The position numbers and the translations under genes are program-made. A DNA stretch of 34,941 nt, taken from a virus. Position 1 is the first letter of the stretch. The number at the start of each line of letters is the position of its first letter. Shown here one piece after another: positions 31,860-34,941 of this stretch. The notes under the pieces are model-generated. The model saw only the letters and a list, made by a program, of their open reading frames with translations, was not told the origin of the DNA and did not search any database. The stretch lies in the IMG/VR virus record IMGVR_UViG_3300025634_000102, positions 1 to 34,941 of that record; one strand, 5' to 3'.

Positions 31860-32335
31860 CCTTCAACATGCCGATCACCGCCGACCAAGTTCGCCTGATT
31901 CACGTTGCCGCCGGCATCGCGGGGATGAACGACGCGCAATACCGAGCCGTCCTGGCCAACGTCGGCGGCGTCGATACTTGCAAGAAGCTCGATCAAACGA
32001 CCTTCGAAGACTGTATGGCCGTCATCGAAGATCAGGGTTTCGGAGAGACCGAGAACGATCCGGGCTACTGGCGGCGAAAGGTGGGCAACCGCCGCTTCGT
32101 CGCCAACGAGCGGCTGGTTTACCGCATCGTGGCGATGTCTGAGGAATGCGGCTACCCGCTGGCGGGTTTGGTCGAACGTTTTACCGGCGGCCGCACCCGC
32201 GACGCCAAGGGACTGACACCGATCGAGGCGCATCAGTTGATCGAGTGCATGAAGCAAATGATTCGTCGCGGCGAGAAATCCGCGACGCCTCAACCGCCGC
32301 TTCCATTGGGTGAGGTTTTGAAGGCGGCGGGATAG
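31856..32335 (+). CDS. GemA-like / Mu gp16-type regulator (DUF1018)
   Basis: The 159-residue protein matches the DUF1018 family at the N-terminus: ITADQVRLIHVAAGIAGMND near residues 7-26, AQYRAVLANVGGV, then FEDCMAVIEDQGFGE. A second conserved part follows (YWRRKVGNRRFVANERLVYR, LTPIEAHQLIECMKQMIRR). In Mu, gemA/gp16 follows the transposition genes and modulates host gene expression and DNA topology; here also it follows MuB with ATGA overlap. The exact biochemical role is unclear for the family. Confidence 0.8.
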   Translation: MTFNMPITADQVRLIHVAAGIAGMNDAQYRAVLANVGGVDTCKKLDQTTFEDCMAVIEDQGFGETENDPGYWRRKVGNRRFVANERLVYRIVAMSEECGYPLAGLVERFTGGRTRDAKGLTPIEAHQLIECMKQMIRRGEKSATPQPPLPLGEVLKAAG

Positions 32336-32377
32336 CCGCCCCGCTAAATCTGGCGACGGAGTCGCCGAAGGTTTATC

Positions 32378-32710
32378 ATGGATGATCCCACAACTCCAAC
32401 TCTTCCATTCGGAAGCACCTCCCTCCTCGCCGGCAACGTCGCGGCACAGTCAATCCCCGCCCGTTATTCCGCAATCCTCCACATCCTCATGGATGGCCCC
32501 GCCGCCATCTGGCAGATCGCCATCAAGCTCAAAGTCCTCGATCACCAGATCAGCGGACGTTTTGGCGAGCTTTGTGGCCGAGGTTTTATTCGCCCTGCCG
32601 GGCGCCGGATTGTAAAACCGGCGACGGGTTGCGCCACCGAGGTCTACGAACTGACAACCGAGGGCATCGCGCGGGTTGTTAAACAGGATCGGGGGAACGA
32701 TGAGGATTGA
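32378..32710 (+). CDS. Winged-helix DNA-binding protein
   Basis: This 110-residue product has an N-terminal Pro/Thr stretch and then a winged-helix region: YSAILHILMDGPAAIWQIAI near residues 30-49 and LDHQISGRFGELCGRGFIRP near 54-73, with a beta wing (TEVYELTTEGIARVV). It could regulate early genes or the methyltransferase that overlaps it by 11 bases. Small hairpins lie just upstream: GGCGGC/GCCGCC at 32,323-32,340 and GGCGAC/GTCGCC at 32,352-32,366. GAAGG precedes the ATG at 32378. The role is inferred from fold alone. Confidence 0.5.
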   Translation: MDDPTTPTLPFGSTSLLAGNVAAQSIPARYSAILHILMDGPAAIWQIAIKLKVLDHQISGRFGELCGRGFIRPAGRRIVKPATGCATEVYELTTEGIARVVKQDRGNDED

Positions 32711-33572
32711 AACAGACCCTTCCTCGGCCTTTAAGGTTTACGACATGAATGGACAGGCCGGCATTCATGCCGCCGCCTGCGTCGGCCCCGCTCTTCTCTT
32801 TCGCGGCGACGCGATTCGAGTCTTGGCCGAGTTCCCCGACAACTCCTTGGATGCGATCATCACCGACCCGCCTTACGGTTGCACCGACAACCCGTGGGAT
32901 AAGAAGATTGATCTTAATTCGTTCTGGACCGAAGTCAGCCGGATCGCCAAGCCCACGGCCATTGTTTCGATTTGCTCTCAACAACCCTTCACGACCGACT
33001 TGATCAACTCCCGTCGCGGCGACTGGCGTTATGAATTGATCTGGGCAAAATCGCACCCGACCGGCTTCCTCAATTCCGCCACACGGCCATTGAAGTCGCA
33101 TGAGTCGATTCAGGTCTTTTCCCGTAAGTGGTCCGGCGTGACGTTCAATCCTCAGACCACGGCCGGCAAGCCTTACGCCCAATTGACCGGCGGCGTCTCC
33201 AGCAATTGGGGAAGATTCAAGCGAGTGAAGACGGTTAATCGTGGAACCCGGCATCCGAGGTCGGTGCTCTACTTCACTAGCTCGCGGTCAAAGGGTCAGC
33301 ATCCGACCGCCAAGCCATTGTCGATGGGAGAGTGGCTAGTCCGGTCATTCACAAATCCCGGTGATATGGTTCTTGATCCATTCATGGGGCATGGAACCTT
33401 CGGCACCGCGGCGGTTGGCCTGGGTAGGAAGTTCATCGGCGTTGAGATGATGGTGTCGTATTTCAATGTCGCTTTGAGCCGTATCAACGACGCCTATTTG
33501 GAGCAACAGGCGCAGTATTCGCGCGGTGCAACTGGTTTGAATGCGCGCGAATCGCGCGCGGCGCGCGGATAA
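32700..33572 (+). CDS. Orphan DNA methyltransferase (DPPY, beta-class order)
   Basis: From the ATG at 32700 the protein has 290 residues. The catalytic DPPY (residues 56-59, ITDPPYG) comes first and the AdoMet motif DPFMGHGTFG comes near the C-terminus, the order of beta-class N6-adenine/N4-cytosine enzymes. A variable target-recognition part lies between. No restriction enzyme is nearby, so it is probably used for self-protection or regulation of phage DNA. The start overlaps the previous gene by 11 bases, with purine-rich sequence upstream. The 3' 100 bases and the following DNA are repeated in decayed form 427 bases downstream. Confidence 0.85.
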   Translation: MRIETDPSSAFKVYDMNGQAGIHAAACVGPALLFRGDAIRVLAEFPDNSLDAIITDPPYGCTDNPWDKKIDLNSFWTEVSRIAKPTAIVSICSQQPFTTDLINSRRGDWRYELIWAKSHPTGFLNSATRPLKSHESIQVFSRKWSGVTFNPQTTAGKPYAQLTGGVSSNWGRFKRVKTVNRGTRHPRSVLYFTSSRSKGQHPTAKPLSMGEWLVRSFTNPGDMVLDPFMGHGTFGTAAVGLGRKFIGVEMMVSYFNVALSRINDAYLEQQAQYSRGATGLNARESRAARG

Positions 33573-33800
33573 TTACACAATATTGCTAATACTATAACTC
33601 GTTGATTTTGCGCGGTTAATAAATATTCAGCGATTCGCGCGCAATCTAAAATAGGCCATGAATTCGCCCAAAAATCCCTCGAAATCTAATGTAAATAAAC
33701 TTGCTAACTGGTTGTAAGTTTCCTCGCATTATCCGCTCGATTCATCCCACATCATCCCGGATCATCCCATCTAATCCCGCATGGCCGGTCACACCGGCCA
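33469..33800 (+). repeat. Right-end repeat, copy A
   Basis: This 332-base unit covers the last codons of the methyltransferase and the AT-rich DNA after it (tgctaatactataactcg), ending in the palindrome tggccggt-cac-accggcca (33,782-33,800). It is repeated at 33,896-34,216 with roughly 70-75% identity by eye. An inverted repeat (tgcgcgcgaatc / gattcgcgcgca) flanks the AT-rich core. It may hold the transposase end sites of the prophage. Confidence 0.6.
33727..33800 (+). repeat. ATCATCCC iterons and palindrome at the right end
   Basis: Five spaced units of the type (t/c)(a)TcATCCc recur about every 10-13 bases: cattatccg, gattcatccc, acatcatcccg, gatcatccca and ctaatcccg. The palindrome tggccggt/accggcca follows. 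A period of about one helical turn suits ordered protein binding along one face, as in transposase-binding or partition sites. The same array is partly kept in copy B. Confidence 0.5.
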
Positions 33801-33862
33801 CCCTACTTGGCATTTCCGGCCAACTACTTGGCACGAGCCTACCGCGCGCACCGAAAGCCTTC

Positions 33863-33995
33863 CCGTTCACGCGGCCGTTGAAGTCGCGTGAGTCGTCGCT
33901 TTGAGCCGCATCAATTATGCCTATTCAGAGTGAGCGTCGCAATATTTGCGCGATTTGACTGGTTTGAACGCGCGCGAACAGCGCGCGGCGCGCGG
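33863..33995 (+). pseudogene. Decayed methyltransferase fragment
   Basis: The DNA gcggccgttgaagtcgcg matches the methyltransferase gene at 33,081-33,107, and the next bases (tcgctttgagccgcatcaa) match 33,469 onward, so about 361 bases have been lost between. That is not a multiple of three, so the frame is broken, and a stop follows within a few codons. The 3' end (gaacgcgcgcgaacagcg) still resembles the true gene end. It looks like the remnant of a second, related methyltransferase gene. Confidence 0.65.
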
Positions 33996-34216
33996 CAAAT
34001 CATACAATATTGCTAATGACGTAACTCGTTACTTTTCCAATATTAATAAATATTCCAGTATTCGCGCGCAATGCCAAGTAGGCTGAGAATTCGCCCGAAA
34101 CGCCGCTAAAATGCCAACTGTGAAAATTTGCGGCTCTCGTTTAATATTCCTCGCATTATCCGCTAGATTCATCCCACATCATCACATATTATCCCGTGCC
34201 ATCTCGCTTGGCCGGT
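33896..34216 (+). repeat. Right-end repeat, copy B (decayed)
   Basis: Copy B parallels copy A over its whole length, including the methyltransferase 3' end, the AT-rich core (caatattgctaatgacg), the ATCC-type iterons (34,153-34,195) and the tggccggt half-palindrome at 34,209. The other half of the palindrome is missing because the sequence passes directly into the sigma-factor gene, whose stop lies inside it. This fits an older end sequence from a related element. Confidence 0.6.
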
Positions 34217-34941
34217 CACAGGCGATGTGGGGGCTTGCTGCATAACTTCGAAACCTTTGTTCTTGCTTTCTGTCTTCGGCGGTGCGGCGCGACTTCGGCG
34301 GGGTCCGGTTCGCGCGAATAAGGTGCGATCTCCAAGTCAAGTTTGAAATCCTGGGCGGCAAGAATTTCGAGGCGTTGGCGAAGAGCCATATATGCGGTGG
34401 CCAGATGGCGGTCGAGCGTAGAGCGATTCTCGTTCAAAGCCCGGGCAATTGTTGAAAGCGATTCTCCCTCCAACATCATTTGCATCGCCTTTCGTTCCAA
34501 TTCAGGAACCGACGCGAGGAGTCTCTTCAACATCTCGACTAAGTGTGCATGCGTCGGAATCACCGACGCGTCGCCCCTTTCTTGAAGGCGACCGCGCAAC
34601 GCTTCGTCCCAAAACTGATCAAGCTCACCGCTATTCGACGACAGGCTTTTCGATTTGGAAATGCGGTTGCGTCGCCTTCGCCGTTGTTCACGCAGCACAT
34701 TCAGCACAATCCGCTTAACCCATGGCCAGACCGCCTTCGTGTGATCGTAACGGGGCGCGAGTTTGTGGATGCGAAACAATGCCTCCTGCGAAGTGTCCGC
34801 AGCGTCGGTCGCAGTCAATCCGTGCCGTTGGGCGAAATGTTCAAAAATCGCATGGTAGTTTTCGATAAAATCTCGTCGAACTTCGGGCGGCCACTGTTTG
34901 AACCAGTCAGACGAAGACTTGGCTTGATTCGATCCACTCAT
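34216..34941 (-). CDS. RNA polymerase ECF-type sigma factor (host)
   Basis: The 241-residue product has sigma-70 region 2 near residues 30-95 (ATDAADTSQEALFRIHKLAP, VWPWVKRIVLNVLREQRRRR) and region 4 near 130-190 (LLASVPELERKAMQMMLEGE, SLSTIARALNENRSTLDRHL). The sequence type is common in ECF-like factors of Planctomycetes. The ATG lies exactly at the right window edge, so the true start could be further out. The stop (34,218-34,216) lies inside the half-palindrome of repeat B, so the last residues may have been rewritten by element DNA. It is probably the chromosomal flank rather than a phage gene. Confidence 0.75.
   Translation of the reverse strand: MSGSNQAKSSSDWFKQWPPEVRRDFIENYHAIFEHFAQRHGLTATDAADTSQEALFRIHKLAPRYDHTKAVWPWVKRIVLNVLREQRRRRRNRISKSKSLSSNSGELDQFWDEALRGRLQERGDASVIPTHAHLVEMLKRLLASVPELERKAMQMMLEGESLSTIARALNENRSTLDRHLATAYMALRQRLEILAAQDFKLDLEIAPYSREPDPAEVAPHRRRQKARTKVSKLCSKPPHRL

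Larger units (their letters stand above)
1..34216. mobile_element. Mu-like transposable prophage, left end beyond the window
   Basis: The block carries a MuA-like DDE transposase, a MuB-like ATPase, a GemA-like protein, and Mu-type small and large terminases, followed by portal, capsid and siphovirus-type tail genes. No tyrosine or serine integrase was seen, which fits integration by transposition. Early genes run right and late genes run left from a central repressor. That resembles the inverted early module known from BcepMu-type phages more than Mu itself. The right boundary is inferred from the end of the duplicated end sequence at about 34,216, where a host-type sigma-factor gene begins. 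The left boundary is not in the window, so no target-site duplication can be read. Confidence 0.85.

Noticed and set aside
33727-33780. CRISPR-like array
   Set aside because: The ATCC units are 10-13 bases apart without spacers of usual size and there are no cas genes.
33701-33904. 67-codon plus-strand frame over the iterons
   Set aside because: It translates repeat DNA and the dead methyltransferase fragment; no ribosome binding site or known sequence.

Overview
The window holds most of a Mu-like transposable prophage (about 1-34,200, left end outside the window) lying against a chromosomal sigma-factor gene (34,216-34,941). GC is high, about 60% by eye. A planctomycete or related host is my inference. 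It rests on short intergenic phrases (acacggatgaacacggat, actgaaaactgaaaactg, ccgcgaaggcgcgaag) that I associate with intergenic DNA of Planctomycetes and Verrucomicrobia, and on the host-type ECF sigma factor at the edge. I found no tRNA, rRNA or CRISPR array.

Layout. A control region at 24,106-24,272 separates two divergent operons. To the right (24,273-33,572, plus strand) lies the early operon: a ribbon-helix-helix protein, a MazG-like protein, a small HTH protein, several unknowns, a phage-encoded sigma factor of the FliA/WhiG type, a MuA-like DDE transposase, a ParB-like protein, a MuB-like ATPase, a GemA/gp16-like regulator, a winged-helix protein and an orphan DNA methyltransferase. 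Many of these genes join through 4-base ATGA/GTGA overlaps. To the left (24,105-1, minus strand) come an S24-type repressor, a zinc-ribbon membrane protein, a 628-base spacer, and then the late operon. The late operon runs: lipoprotein and small coiled-coil proteins, DUF2730-like, winged-helix, DUF3486 small terminase, large terminase, portal, MuF-like minor head protein, scaffold, major capsid, decoration-type proteins, an SGNH esterase, neck proteins, tail terminator, tail tube, frameshifted tail chaperones, tape measure and tail-tip proteins. Lysis genes and the left prophage end were not seen and presumably lie to the left.

How it works together. The S24 repressor probably holds the divergent switch. 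On induction the early operon would make MuA and MuB for replicative transposition, and the phage sigma factor could redirect host polymerase to late genes in place of the Mor/C activators of Mu, which are absent here. The tail is siphovirus-like (tube, -1 frameshifted chaperone, short tape measure) rather than the contractile tail of Mu. The head combines Mu-type terminases with a portal of the SPP1 gp6 type.

Most notable points: an A AAA AAC slippery heptamer joining the tail-chaperone frames; an in-frame TAA splitting the minor head protein; a Ser-to-Cys change at the nucleophile of the repressor peptidase; a Walker B Glu-to-Gln and an altered P-loop in the MuB-like ATPase; a sigma factor translationally coupled to the transposase; a ParB-like gene between the MuA and MuB genes; an SGNH hydrolase inside the head cluster; a very cysteine-rich tail protein; duplicated right-end DNA carrying a dead methyltransferase fragment and 10-11 bp iterons; and host-type phrases placed just upstream of many phage start codons, where they supply or adjoin the Shine-Dalgarno sequence.
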